A stretch of DNA of 64,000 nucleotides from Actinoplanes sp. SE50/110 (GTDB lineage: Bacteria; Actinomycetota; Actinomycetes; Mycobacteriales; Micromonosporaceae): contig NZ_LT827010.1 of assembly GCF_900119315.1 (NCBI RefSeq), forward strand, positions 6,047,001 to 6,111,000, written 5' to 3'. Below the pieces are notes generated by a model that had not been told where the DNA came from, searched no databases, and saw nothing but the letters and a program-made list of their open reading frames with translations. Position 1 is the first letter of the stretch, and every line of letters starts with the position of its first letter. Positions 48,956 to 58,338 of the stretch are shown here, piece after piece. A program made the position numbers and the translations under genes.

Positions 48956-50901
48956 TCCCCCGACCGCAACCCTCGCTCGCCCGCCGGCTGCTGCGCACGC
49001 TGGCCATCGTCCCGGCCGTGGCGGCGGTGCTCGCCGCGAACCAGCCGATCGTGGTCTTCGCGGCCGACCGCATCCACCGGTTCCGGATCGACCGGGAGAG
49101 CTACAAGCAGGCGTACGGGCACTGGTCGATGCTGGCCGTCCCGGACAAGTTCAAGATCAACGCAATCCACGCGGCGCTGCTCAGCACCGGCAAGGTCCTG
49201 ATCATCGCGGGGTCCGGCAACAACCGGCAGAACTTCGAGGCCGGTACGTTCAAGACCATCCTGTGGGATCCGGCGACCGACGGGTTCTCGCTGGTGCCGA
49301 CCCCGTCCGACATGTTCTGCTCCGGGCACACCTTCCTGCCGGACGGCAAGCTGCTGGTCGCCGGCGGCACCAAGTCGTACGAGGTGCTGCCGGGGAACAT
49401 CAGGTTCGCGGCCGGGGTCATGAAGATCAAGAACGAGTCGCCGGACCACGGGCCGCGGACCATCGCCAAGGGCACCCGGTTCGTCGCGCCGGACGGGCGG
49501 CAGTACGCGACCCGGACCGCGGTCACCGTGCCGGCCGCGATGAAGATGGTGCACGCCGGCCAGACCATGGTGCACGCCGGCGAGGTCGAGGTCTGGGTGG
49601 ACGCGGTGATCGCCGGCGACACCCAGTCGATCAACCAGCCCGCGCAGTACGAGATCGCCGGACTGACCGGGCGGGACGCGAAGAACCTCTACGGCGTCGC
49701 CGACAAGATCAACAGAGAGAAACAGGAGTACGGCGGGGACAACACCACCTACGAGTTCGACCCCCGCACCGAACGGTACGTGCGGACCGGCAACCTGACC
49801 GACCACCGCTGGTATCCGACGCTGGCCCCGCTGCCCGGCGGCAACGTGCTCGCCGTGTCCGGGCTGGATCAGTTCGGCCGGATGCTGCCCGGGCGCAACG
49901 AGATCTACCTGACCAGGGAGCACCGCTGGGTCGCCGCGCCGCAGCTGACCCGGAACTTCCCCACCTATCCGGCGCTCTTCGTGACCAGGGACCAGCGGCT
50001 GTTCTACTCCGGGTCGAACGCCGGGTACGGGTCGGCGACCGTGGGCCGCACCCCCGGCCTGTGGGACCTGACGAACAACGACTTCCAGCCGGTCCCCGGG
50101 CTGCGCGACGGCACGATGACCGAGACCAGCGCGTCGGTACTGCTGCCGCCGGCCCAGCGGCAGAAGGTGATGATCCTGGGCGGCGGGGCGGTCGGTGACT
50201 CCCCGGTCTCCACCGCGCGGACCGCGATCGCCGACCTGAGCCGGCCGCACCCGGTCTACACCGCCGGACCGGACCTGCCGAACCCGACGCGCTACCTGAA
50301 CACCGTGGTGCTGCCCGACGACACCGTCTTCACCAGCGGCGGATCGTCGGGCTACCGCGGTGGGCCGTACCACGGGCAGAACCGCAGCGACCTGCTCACC
50401 GCCCAGTTCTACGACCCGTACCGCAACGCCTTCCGGACCGCGGCGGCGCCCAGCGTGGGCCGCGACTACCACTCCGAGGGACTGCTGCTGCCGGACGGAC
50501 GGGTGGTGACCATGGGCGGTGACCCGATCTACGACCGGTCGGGCAAGAACCCGGGGGTCTTCGAGCAGCGGGTGGAGATCTACAGCCCGCCCTACCTGTT
50601 CCGCGGGGCCCGGCCGCGGATCTCCGGCGGGCCGGCCGAGGTGGCCCGCGGGGCGACCGCTTCCTACCCCAGCCCGGACGCGGACCGGATCCGCACGGCA
50701 CGGCTGATCCGGCCGGCCGCGGTGACCCACGCGACCGATGTGGATCAGCGATCGGTGGCGCTGCCCCTGCGCCGCGGGCCGGGCGGGATCACCGTGCAGA
50801 TCCCCCGCGACCGTGGACTGGTGCCGCCCGGGTGGTACATGCTCTTCGTGGTGGACACGGATGCGGTGCCCTCCTCGGCGGTCTGGGTACACGTCCCGTA
50901 A
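48952..50901 (+). CDS. glxA: GlxA, galactose-oxidase-like copper radical oxidase
   Basis: A 649-residue Kelch-propeller oxidase with an N-terminal signal anchor (residues 15-38). The mononuclear copper and radical ligands can be aligned with galactose oxidase: Cys123 (DMFCSG) for the thioether, Tyr288 (HRWYP), Tyr506-His507 (RDYHSEG) and His593 (VTHATDVDQR). The C-terminal domain ends with the family's PPGWYMLFVVDTD. In Streptomyces lividans GlxA works with CslA to deposit the tip glycan and is needed for normal development. Translation is coupled to cslA through an ATGA overlap. Confidence 0.94.
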   Translation: MIPRPQPSLARRLLRTLAIVPAVAAVLAANQPIVVFAADRIHRFRIDRESYKQAYGHWSMLAVPDKFKINAIHAALLSTGKVLIIAGSGNNRQNFEAGTFKTILWDPATDGFSLVPTPSDMFCSGHTFLPDGKLLVAGGTKSYEVLPGNIRFAAGVMKIKNESPDHGPRTIAKGTRFVAPDGRQYATRTAVTVPAAMKMVHAGQTMVHAGEVEVWVDAVIAGDTQSINQPAQYEIAGLTGRDAKNLYGVADKINREKQEYGGDNTTYEFDPRTERYVRTGNLTDHRWYPTLAPLPGGNVLAVSGLDQFGRMLPGRNEIYLTREHRWVAAPQLTRNFPTYPALFVTRDQRLFYSGSNAGYGSATVGRTPGLWDLTNNDFQPVPGLRDGTMTETSASVLLPPAQRQKVMILGGGAVGDSPVSTARTAIADLSRPHPVYTAGPDLPNPTRYLNTVVLPDDTVFTSGGSSGYRGGPYHGQNRSDLLTAQFYDPYRNAFRTAAAPSVGRDYHSEGLLLPDGRVVTMGGDPIYDRSGKNPGVFEQRVEIYSPPYLFRGARPRISGGPAEVARGATASYPSPDADRIRTARLIRPAAVTHATDVDQRSVALPLRRGPGGITVQIPRDRGLVPPGWYMLFVVDTDAVPSSAVWVHVP

Positions 50902-50951
50902 TCCGCCCTTCGACCTGCGCCCTGTGACGATGTCACGGGGCGCGGGTCGCG

Positions 50952-50980
50952 TGTCAGGGCGCTGTCAGGGCGGTGACACC
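50952..50980 (+). promoter_or_regulatory. Three heptamers at 11-bp spacing, candidate SARP operator
   Basis: TGTCAGG at 50952-50958, TGTCAGG at 50963-50969 and TGACACC at 50974-50980 are each separated by four bases. Direct heptamers with an 11-base period just upstream of the -10 box are the classical SARP binding arrangement. A GATCGT hexamer at 50990-50995 would then be the -10 box, putting transcription start at or next to the ATG at 51003, which has no ribosome-binding site. Confidence 0.5.
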
Positions 50981-51002
50981 CGGGACCGCGATCGTCCTTC
51001 CC

Positions 51003-51929
51003 ATGACAACCGCGATTGAGGTTTCCGGGCTCCGCAAGGCCTTCGGGGACAGGGTCGTCCTCGACGGCATCGACCTGACCGTTCCGGCCGGCACCGTCTA
51101 CTGCCTGCTCGGCCCGAACGGGGCCGGCAAGACCACCACCGTCAACGTGCTGACCACCCTGATCGGCGCGGACGCCGGCCTGGTCCGGATCGCCGGGCAC
51201 GATCTGGCCACCGAGGCCCGGGCGGCACGCGCCACGATCGGCGTCACCGGGCAGTTCGCGGCGGTCGACGAGCTGCTCACCGGCCGGGAGAACCTGCGGC
51301 TGATGGCCGACCTGCGCCGGGTGCGCGGCGACGTGGCCACCGGGCTGCTGGAACGGTTCGACCTGACCGCGGCCGGCGACAGGCTGGCCGCCACCTACTC
51401 CGGCGGGATGCGCCGCAAGCTGGACCTGGCGATGACCCTGGTCGGCGACCCGCGGATCATCTTCCTGGACGAGCCGACCACCGGGCTCGACCCGCGCAGC
51501 CGGCGCACCATGTGGGAGATCATCCGCGGGCTGGTCGCCGGCGGGGTGACCATCTTCCTCACCACGCAGTACCTGGAGGAGGCCGACCGGCTGGCCGACC
51601 GGATCGCCGTGCTCGATCAGGGCCGGCTGGTCGCCGAGGGCACCGCGGCCGAGCTCAAGCGGCGGATCCCGGGCAGCCACGTCCGGCTGCGCTTCGCCAC
51701 CACGGCCGACCTGGACGCGGCCGCCCGGGTGCTGCCCGATGCCACCCGCGACGACGACACGCTCACCCTGCGCGTGGCCGGCGACGGCGGCACCCGGTCG
51801 CTGCGCTCGCTGCTCGACCGGCTCGGCGGGTACGCGCTGGACGCCGAGGAGTTCTCGGTGCACACCCCCGACCTCGACGACGTCTTCCTGGCCCTGACCG
51901 GGAACACCCCGAAGGAGAGCAACCGATGA
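51003..51929 (+). CDS. DrrA-type ABC transporter ATPase
   Basis: A 308-residue ABC ATPase of the daunorubicin-resistance group. Walker A is GPNGAGKTTT near residue 36, the signature YSGGMRRKLDLAM near 133, Walker B IIFLDEPTTGLDPRSR near 155, and the switch His is replaced in TTQYLEEAD, as in many DrrA proteins. The C-terminal 80 residues form the DrrA-specific domain. It has no ribosome-binding site and may be leaderless. It overlaps the permease gene by four bases and is preceded by the SARP-like heptamers. It probably powers export of a hydrophobic natural product. Confidence 0.92.
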   Translation: MTTAIEVSGLRKAFGDRVVLDGIDLTVPAGTVYCLLGPNGAGKTTTVNVLTTLIGADAGLVRIAGHDLATEARAARATIGVTGQFAAVDELLTGRENLRLMADLRRVRGDVATGLLERFDLTAAGDRLAATYSGGMRRKLDLAMTLVGDPRIIFLDEPTTGLDPRSRRTMWEIIRGLVAGGVTIFLTTQYLEEADRLADRIAVLDQGRLVAEGTAAELKRRIPGSHVRLRFATTADLDAAARVLPDATRDDDTLTLRVAGDGGTRSLRSLLDRLGGYALDAEEFSVHTPDLDDVFLALTGNTPKESNR

Positions 51930-52666
51930 GCGACTCGATGATCATGCTGCGCCGCAACTTCCGGCACACCCTGCGCAACCCCACCACGCTGTTCAACGCG
52001 GTGCTGTTCCCGGTAGTGATCATGCTGATGTTCGTGTACCTGCTGGGTGACGCGTTCAGTGTGGGCGTCGACTATGTGGACTACGCGACACCCGGGATGA
52101 TCCTGCTGGCCGTCTGCTACGGACTGAGCGCGACCGCGACCGCGACGAACGCCGACATGACCAAGGGCATCATCAACCGGTTCAAGGTGATGGACGTGTC
52201 CCGCGGTGCGGTGCTCACCGGGCAGGTGGTGGCCAGCCTGCTGAACAACGTGGTCGCCGTCGCCGCGATCATCGGCACCGCGTTCGCGCTCGGCTTCCGG
52301 TCCTCGGCGAGCCTGCTCGACTGGCTCGGCGTGGCCGGCATGGTGGTGCTGCTCGGCGTGTCGGTGGGCTGGCTGACCGTGGCGCTGGGCCTGACCGCCA
52401 GGACGGTGGAGACGGCCGGGCTGGCCACCGTGCCGCTGATCATGCTGCCGTTCTTCAGCAGCGCCATCGTCCCGGCCGACAAGATGGGGCCGGGTGCCCG
52501 GCAGTTCGCCGAGTACCAGCCGTTCACGCCGATCATCGAGACCCTCCGCGGGCTGCTCACCGGCATGCCGTCCGGGCACGACGCGATCCTCGCGGTCGGC
52601 TGGTGCCTCGTGATCGGGGTCGGCGGCTACCTCTGGGCGGTGTCCGCCTTCACGAAGCGAGCGTGA
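51926..52666 (+). CDS. DrrB-type ABC-2 transporter permease
   Basis: A 246-residue permease with six helices and the ABC-2 pattern: LRRNFRHTLRNPTTLFNAVLFP at the N-terminus, NADMTKGIINRFKVMDVSRGAV as the coupling helix, and AEYQPFTPIIETLRGLL near the end. It forms the membrane channel for the preceding ATPase. Its 3' end overlaps the convergent SARP gene by 17 bases. Confidence 0.92.
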   Translation: MSDSMIMLRRNFRHTLRNPTTLFNAVLFPVVIMLMFVYLLGDAFSVGVDYVDYATPGMILLAVCYGLSATATATNADMTKGIINRFKVMDVSRGAVLTGQVVASLLNNVVAVAAIIGTAFALGFRSSASLLDWLGVAGMVVLLGVSVGWLTVALGLTARTVETAGLATVPLIMLPFFSSAIVPADKMGPGARQFAEYQPFTPIIETLRGLLTGMPSGHDAILAVGWCLVIGVGGYLWAVSAFTKRA

Positions 52667-55600
52667 CCTCGGCCAGCTCGGCCCAGTCCGGTCCGCCCCC
52701 CTCGCGCACCGCCTCGGCGAACGCCCGGTCGCCGAGGCGGTCGCGGGCCCGCAGCTCGAACCGGGCGGGGTCCGGGTGCGAGCGGTCCGGCATGCCCAGC
52801 ACCGCGACCGCCGCCCCGAGCAGCCGGGCCGCCTCGGCGTCCCGCCCGGTGTCCAGTGCCCAACCGGCGATCCCGGTCAGGATCTGGGCGGTCAGCGGCG
52901 CGTGCCCGGCCTCGGTCACCGCGCGCAGCGCCGCCCGGTGGTGCTCGCGGGCCGCGTCCGGATCCGCGGCCAGCCGGCCGCGCATGTGGTGCCCGAGCGC
53001 CCGCAGGATCGGTTGACCGGCCTCCGCGCCCAGCATCGCCATCGCCTCGTCGAGCAGCCCGCCGGCCCGCTCCGCGTCCCCGCTCCAGGCGGCCAGTTCG
53101 GCCCGGGTCAGGGCCAGCTCGACCAGCGCGTGCGGCCAGGCCACCCGGCCGGCGACCCGCTGCGCCTCGGCCAGCGCGGCCGCGGCGGCGGCCGGATCCC
53201 CGGCCAGCCAGTGCAGCTTCGCCTGCCGGGACCGCAACGGCACCACGTCCTCGATCGCACCGGCCTCGGTCACCACCGCGATCGCCTGCTCCAGGCACTC
53301 CCCCGCGGCGGCCAGGTCACCGCGCATGGCGATCCGCCCGGCCAGCTCGGTCAGCGCGAACGAGATCCCCCACCGGTCGCCGATCGCCCGGAACTCGCGC
53401 AGCGCCGCCGTCAGGTAGGCGTCGGCGTCGGTCGCCTCGTGGCCCAGAGCGATCCACATCTTGCCGATCTGCAGCCGGGCCAGCGCCCGCACCCACGGGT
53501 CGTCGTCGGCCAGCAGCGGCTCGAACGCGGCCGCGGCCGTGCCCCGCAGCAGCCGCTCCATCGCGGTCACCAGGCGCAGCGCCGGGTGCCCGCCGCCGGC
53601 ATCCCGGCCGGCCGCGTGGGCCCGCCGGATCCACTCGGCGGTGGCGAACTGATCGCCGTGCCCGGACCCGGCGAACATGATGACGAACGCGTACGCCAGC
53701 GCGCGGACGTCGTCGGCCACCTCGCCGGGCAGCGCGACCGCCGCCATCAGCAGCTCGTAGCCCTCCGCCTTGTGCCCGCCGAACCACCAGTACCAGCCGG
53801 CCGCCCCGGCCAGCCGCACCGCCGGCCCGGCCTCGCCGGCGGCCAGCGCCCCGCGCATCGCGGCGCTCAGATTGTCGTGGTCGGCCTCCAGCAGGGCCAG
53901 CCACTCCAACTGCTCGGCGCGGCGCAGATGCGGCTCGGCCCGCTCGGCGAACTCGGTGAACCAGGCCAGATGCGCCCGCCGCACCGCGTCGGTCTCGCCG
54001 GCCTCGGCCAGCCGCTGCTCGGCGTACTCCCGGACGGTCCCCAGCATCCGGTACCGCGGCGCTCCCTCGCCGACGGCCACCACCAGCGACTTCTCGGTCA
54101 GCGCGGTGATCAGGTCGAGGGTCTCGTCACCGGCGCCGCAGACCCGCTCGGCCGCCTCCAGGGTGGCCCCGCCGGCGAACACCGACAGGCGGCGCAGCAC
54201 CACCCGCTCCGGCTCGGCGAGCAGCTCCCAGCTCCAGTCGATCACCGCGCGCAGTGTCCGGTGGCGCGGCAGCGCGGTCCGGCTGCCGCCGGTCAGCAGG
54301 CGGAACCGGTCGTCGAGCCGGTTCGCCAGCTGCTCCAGCGACATGGTGCGCAGCCGGGCCGCGGCCAGCTCGATGGCCAGCGGCATCCCGTCCAGCGCCC
54401 GGCAGACCCGGGCCATCGTGGCCGGCGCGCGAGGGTCGGCGACCAGGTCGGAGCGGACCGCGGCGGCCCGGTCCCGCAGCAGCCGGACCGCGGGCGACGC
54501 CGCGATGTGCTCCGGCGCGGCGTCCTCGTCCGGCAGCGCCAGCGGCGCGACCGGCCAGAGCGCCTCGCCGATGATGCCGAGCGGCTCCCGGCTGGTGGCC
54601 AGGATCCGCAGCCGCCGGCACTCGCCGAGGACCCGGTGGGCGAAGGTGGCCGCGGACTCGATCACGTGCTCACAGTTGTCCAGGATCAGCAGCACGTCCC
54701 GCTCGCGCAGGGCGGCCACCACCCGGTCGACCGGGGACGCGTCCGGCGCCTCACCGAGCAGGGCGTCGCGGAGCCTGAGCGCGGCCAGGGTGGCCTGGGC
54801 GACGTCGCCGTCCGCGCCGATCCCGGCCAGCTCGACCACCCAGGCGCCGTCCGGCAGCGTGTCCAGCATGGACCGCGCGGTCTCGGTGGCCATCCGGGTC
54901 TTGCCGGTGCCGCCCGGGCCGACCAGCGTGGTCAGCCGGTGCCGCCCGATCAGCCCACGGACCGTGGCCACCTCGACGTCCTTGCCGACATAGCTGGTCA
55001 GCTCGGCCCGCAGGTTGCCGCGGTCGGCGGCCCGCGGGCCGGCCGCCTCGCCGCGCAGCAGGGCCACGTGCAGCGCGGACAACTCCGGGGACGGGTCCAC
55101 GCCGAGCGTGTCGGCCAGCGTCTCTCGGGTGCGCTGGAAGACCTGCAGTGCCTCGCCGGTCCGGCCACCGGCCACCAGGGCGCGCATCAGCGCGGCGACC
55201 AGCCGCTCGCGCACCGGGTGGGCGGCCACCAGGGTGGTCAGTTCGGGGATCGACTCCGGGCCGGCGTCGCGGGTCTCCAGTGCGGCCAGCCGCTGCTCCT
55301 GCAGCCGGGTGACCGCCGCGTCGAAGGCGGGACTGCCGGTGAGGCCGACGTCCTGCATGGCGGGGCCGCGCCACAGGGCCAGGGCCTCCCCCGGGCGGCC
55401 GGCGGCCAGCAGCCGTTCGAACCGGACCGCGTCGACCGAGTCGGGGTCGGTGGCCAGCCGGTAACCGTCCTGATGGGCCTCGATCAGGCCGCCGGGCAGC
55501 AGCTTGCGCAGGCGGGACACCAGGCGGTGCAGGGCGTTGGTGGCGTCCGCGGGCGAGGTGTCACCCCAGATCCCGTCGACCAGGGTGGCTTTCGGCACGG

Positions 55601-55718
55601 TGCGACCGGCCTCCAGCGCGAGGATCGCCAGCAGCGCGCGCAGGCGGGCGCCGGGCACATCGATCGGCGCGCCGTCCCGCGTGCGCACCAGGAGAGGCCC
55701 GAGCACCCCGATCTGCAT
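52650..55718 (-). CDS. AfsR/SARP-family regulator with STAND ATPase and TPR-like domains
   Basis: A 1,022-residue transcription factor. Residues 1-95 are an OmpR-like winged helix (PGARLRALLAILALEAGRTV), residues 96-240 the bacterial transcriptional activation (BTAD) domain, and residues about 260-560 a STAND/NB-ARC ATPase with GPGGTGKTR (Walker A), VLLILDNCEHVI (Walker B) and DGMPLAIELAAARL (GxP motif). The remaining 450 residues are TPR-like helical repeats. SARPs activate secondary-metabolite or export genes by binding direct heptamers; such heptamers lie in front of the convergent drrA-like gene. The GH6 gene lies 25 bases upstream on the same strand. Confidence 0.93.
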   Translation of the reverse strand: MQIGVLGPLLVRTRDGAPIDVPGARLRALLAILALEAGRTVPKATLVDGIWGDTSPADATNALHRLVSRLRKLLPGGLIEAHQDGYRLATDPDSVDAVRFERLLAAGRPGEALALWRGPAMQDVGLTGSPAFDAAVTRLQEQRLAALETRDAGPESIPELTTLVAAHPVRERLVAALMRALVAGGRTGEALQVFQRTRETLADTLGVDPSPELSALHVALLRGEAAGPRAADRGNLRAELTSYVGKDVEVATVRGLIGRHRLTTLVGPGGTGKTRMATETARSMLDTLPDGAWVVELAGIGADGDVAQATLAALRLRDALLGEAPDASPVDRVVAALRERDVLLILDNCEHVIESAATFAHRVLGECRRLRILATSREPLGIIGEALWPVAPLALPDEDAAPEHIAASPAVRLLRDRAAAVRSDLVADPRAPATMARVCRALDGMPLAIELAAARLRTMSLEQLANRLDDRFRLLTGGSRTALPRHRTLRAVIDWSWELLAEPERVVLRRLSVFAGGATLEAAERVCGAGDETLDLITALTEKSLVVAVGEGAPRYRMLGTVREYAEQRLAEAGETDAVRRAHLAWFTEFAERAEPHLRRAEQLEWLALLEADHDNLSAAMRGALAAGEAGPAVRLAGAAGWYWWFGGHKAEGYELLMAAVALPGEVADDVRALAYAFVIMFAGSGHGDQFATAEWIRRAHAAGRDAGGGHPALRLVTAMERLLRGTAAAAFEPLLADDDPWVRALARLQIGKMWIALGHEATDADAYLTAALREFRAIGDRWGISFALTELAGRIAMRGDLAAAGECLEQAIAVVTEAGAIEDVVPLRSRQAKLHWLAGDPAAAAAALAEAQRVAGRVAWPHALVELALTRAELAAWSGDAERAGGLLDEAMAMLGAEAGQPILRALGHHMRGRLAADPDAAREHHRAALRAVTEAGHAPLTAQILTGIAGWALDTGRDAEAARLLGAAVAVLGMPDRSHPDPARFELRARDRLGDRAFAEAVREGGGPDWAELAEVTLAS

Positions 55719-55743
55719 CCGCCGAGTCTGCCACGGTGATCAA

Positions 55744-56739
55744 TCAGTTGGTGGCCAGGGACAGCGCGTACTCCGGCCACCACTGACCGGCCGGTGGGGC
55801 GCCGTCGCCGCAGGCGCCGTCCGACTCGCCGGGGCGTTTCACCCAGAGGTACGCGTCGACCCGATCGTGGCCGGTCCGGGTGGTCGGGGCCGGACCCAGC
55901 GCCCGGCCCGGCGGATTGCACCAGTGGCCGTCCCCGGACGTGGCGGTGGTGGCCGGACCGTTTCCGTTGCGACTCGTGTCGATCACGAAGTGAGTGCCAC
56001 CCAGACGGTCCGAGATCGACGTACCGTAATCGAGGTTGGCCTGGGTGGTTTCGAAGTTGGCCACGTTCAGGCTGAAGCCGTCGGCGTCGGCGATGCCCGC
56101 GCTGCGCAACGCGTCGACGACCCGGTCGACGTCCTTGACCCAGCCCGGGTTGCCGGCGTCCAGATAGACGCGCACCCCCGGATCCGCCCGGAACGCGTGG
56201 ATCGCCTCGCCGAGCAGCGCGAACCGCTCACCGGCCGCCTCCGGCGACAGACAGCCCTGCAGGATGTGGGTGACCGCGTCCGGCTCCAGCACCACCAGGG
56301 CCGGCGAGTCGTGCACCGCGCCGGCCAGCTGACCGATCCAGTCCCGGTAGGCCGCGGCGTCCGGAGCCCCACCGCCGGAGTGACCACCACAGTCGCGCTG
56401 CGGCACGTAGTAGGCGACCAGCACCGGTGTCCGCCCGGCCGCCGCGGCGGCGGTGACCAGGTCACGGGCCCGGCCGGCGAACCCGGGGTCGGCGTCGGCG
56501 AACCAGACCGCGGCCGGCTGATCGGCGATCCGGCGCACCGCGGTGGCGTCGGCCGCCCGGCCCTGCGCGTTCCACGACCGCACCTGGGCCTCGGCGGCAC
56601 CGGACGGGTCCACATAGAACTGCTCCGCCGGCTCGGTGGAGACGACCGGCGCGGGCGCCGGGCCCGGGCCGGCGCCCGCGGTGCAGGCGGCGAGGCTCAG
56701 ACAGGTCAGGCCGGTCAGGACCGTGGAACGAACGCGCAT
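55744..56739 (-). CDS. Glycoside hydrolase family 6 cellulase lipoprotein
   Basis: A 331-residue secreted endoglucanase-like enzyme. The signal peptide ends in a lipobox (SLAAC), so it is probably anchored in the membrane. GH6 motifs are VLEPDAVTHI (catalytic acid Asp), YLDAGNPGWV, FSLNVANFETT, FVIDTSRNGNGP and LWVKRPGESDGAC. It should cut beta-1,4-glucan. In streptomycetes a comparable cellulase (CslZ) belongs to the cslA-glxA locus, so this enzyme may trim the glycan made there. It lies 25 bases upstream of the SARP gene on the same strand. Confidence 0.92.
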   Translation of the reverse strand: MRVRSTVLTGLTCLSLAACTAGAGPGPAPAPVVSTEPAEQFYVDPSGAAEAQVRSWNAQGRAADATAVRRIADQPAAVWFADADPGFAGRARDLVTAAAAAGRTPVLVAYYVPQRDCGGHSGGGAPDAAAYRDWIGQLAGAVHDSPALVVLEPDAVTHILQGCLSPEAAGERFALLGEAIHAFRADPGVRVYLDAGNPGWVKDVDRVVDALRSAGIADADGFSLNVANFETTQANLDYGTSISDRLGGTHFVIDTSRNGNGPATTATSGDGHWCNPPGRALGPAPTTRTGHDRVDAYLWVKRPGESDGACGDGAPPAGQWWPEYALSLATN

Positions 56740-56762
56740 GACCCCTTATTCACCGAACGGAC

Positions 56763-58283
56763 GTGACAGAACGTACCGTAACGCTATTTTTGTCCGGGTT
56801 ACTCGAAGAGCACCCGGTCGGAGGAAAGCCTCAACCGGCCCCGGTGACCGCCGATCTGACCCACATGCTGCTCCGCTGCTACGTCGCGGTCACCACGCTG
56901 CTGGTGGCGACCTATCTGGCGTGGCCGTTCGACGACCGCCAGTGGCCGTACCTGGCGGTCACCCTCGGGGCGGCACTGCCCGCGGTCGGCTACGCCCTGC
57001 GTCGCGCCCCGGCCGGCGCGCGGCTGCCGTGGTGGTTGATGCTGGCGGCGCTCACGTCGTACAACATCGGGAATCTGATCTGGATCGTGCTGGTCGAGGT
57101 CGGCGGCCGGGCCACCGGCGACGGCAGCCTGGCCGAACTGTTCTACACCGGCGGCGGGCTGTGCCTGCTGACCTCGGCGATCGCCGTGGTCAGACTGCGC
57201 GGCGCCGGCGACATCGGCGGGGTGATCGACTCGGTGATCACCGCGGTCGCGCTCGGCGGGGTGCTCTGGGATGCGGTGCTGCTGCCCGCCATGTCCGCCC
57301 AGCACCAGTCGACGCCACGTCAGCTGTCGATGTTCCTCGGGCTGACGATGATCTCCGGGACACTGGGCGCGATGCTGCGCGTCTCGATGGCCGGCCGTCG
57401 CTCGGCGTCCGTCTGGCTGATCACCGCGAGCGTCGCCCTGGTACTGGTCGCCGACGTGGTCTCGGCCCTCGCCGTCGGCCCGGACGGCGTGCGGGCCGAC
57501 TGGACCAACATGGTGTACCTGGCCGCCTACGCCGTACTCGGCTGGGCCGCGCTGCACCCGTCGATCACCACCTGGGTGACCCCCGGCCACCGCCCCGCCG
57601 ACGAGATCAGCCGCGGCCGGCTCACCTTTCTCGGCGTCATGCTGGCCCTCACCCCGATGGTCGGCGGCGGCCGCGCGATCCTCGGCCTGCCCACCGACGG
57701 CATCCTGATCGCCCTCTCCTCGGCCGCCCTCACCCCTCTCGTCATGATCCGGATCGCCCGTCTCGCCGCCCAGCGTCGCGCCGCCGAGAAGGCCCTGCAC
57801 CACCTGGCCACCCGTGACGCGCTGACCGGCCTGCCGAACCGCGCCGCCTGCCTCGACCACCTCAGCACAGCCACCATGTCCGCCGAACCCCTCGCCGTCC
57901 TCTTCGGCGACCTGGATGGCTTCAAACCGGTCAACGACCGGCTCGGGCACGCTGCCGGCGACGAGCTGCTCACCCTGGTGGCCGACCGGCTGCGCGCCTG
58001 CGTACGGGAAGGAGACCTGGTCAGCCGGTTCGGCGGGGACGAATTCGTGTTGATCTGCCGGGGCGAGACGGCGGTGCCGGGGGTGAGCGAGCGGATCGCG
58101 GCGATGACCGCCCTGCCGTTCGTCGTGGCGGGGGAAGAGGTCTACCTGGGGATGAGCGTGGGGGCCGCCGCCGGACGTACCGGGGATCGGGCCGAGGCGC
58201 TGATCCGGCGGGCGGACGAGGCGATGTACGAGGCCAAGAAGTCCAAGCGGGTGGGCGCGCTGAGCCTGGTCCTGGCCGGCTGA
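56763..58283 (+). CDS. Membrane-bound diguanylate cyclase (GGDEF)
   Basis: A 506-residue protein with eight or nine helices (residues 35-330) and a C-terminal GGDEF domain that makes cyclic di-GMP. The active site FGGDEF is intact, DALTGLPNR starts the domain, LFGDLDGFKPVND gives the metal-binding Asp, and REGD five residues before the FGGDEF block forms the inhibitory I-site. The membrane part is of the MASE type, not a known named domain that I recognise. The GTG at 56763 lacks a ribosome-binding site; a later GTG at 56844 is an alternative. Confidence 0.92.
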   Translation: MTERTVTLFLSGLLEEHPVGGKPQPAPVTADLTHMLLRCYVAVTTLLVATYLAWPFDDRQWPYLAVTLGAALPAVGYALRRAPAGARLPWWLMLAALTSYNIGNLIWIVLVEVGGRATGDGSLAELFYTGGGLCLLTSAIAVVRLRGAGDIGGVIDSVITAVALGGVLWDAVLLPAMSAQHQSTPRQLSMFLGLTMISGTLGAMLRVSMAGRRSASVWLITASVALVLVADVVSALAVGPDGVRADWTNMVYLAAYAVLGWAALHPSITTWVTPGHRPADEISRGRLTFLGVMLALTPMVGGGRAILGLPTDGILIALSSAALTPLVMIRIARLAAQRRAAEKALHHLATRDALTGLPNRAACLDHLSTATMSAEPLAVLFGDLDGFKPVNDRLGHAAGDELLTLVADRLRACVREGDLVSRFGGDEFVLICRGETAVPGVSERIAAMTALPFVVAGEEVYLGMSVGAAAGRTGDRAEALIRRADEAMYEAKKSKRVGALSLVLAG

Positions 58284-58290
58284 CGGCCCG

Positions 58291-58332
58291 GCGCCGGGCG
58301 CCGGGCGCCGGGCGCCGGGCGCCGGGCGCCGG
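58291..58332. repeat. GCGCCGG tandem repeat, six copies
   Basis: Six perfect, contiguous copies of GCGCCGG lie between the convergent diguanylate cyclase and methyltransferase genes. Because each unit is nearly self-complementary, the RNA could fold and might end transcription in both directions. Such an array is prone to copy-number change. Confidence 0.9.
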
Positions 58333-58338
58333 GAAACG

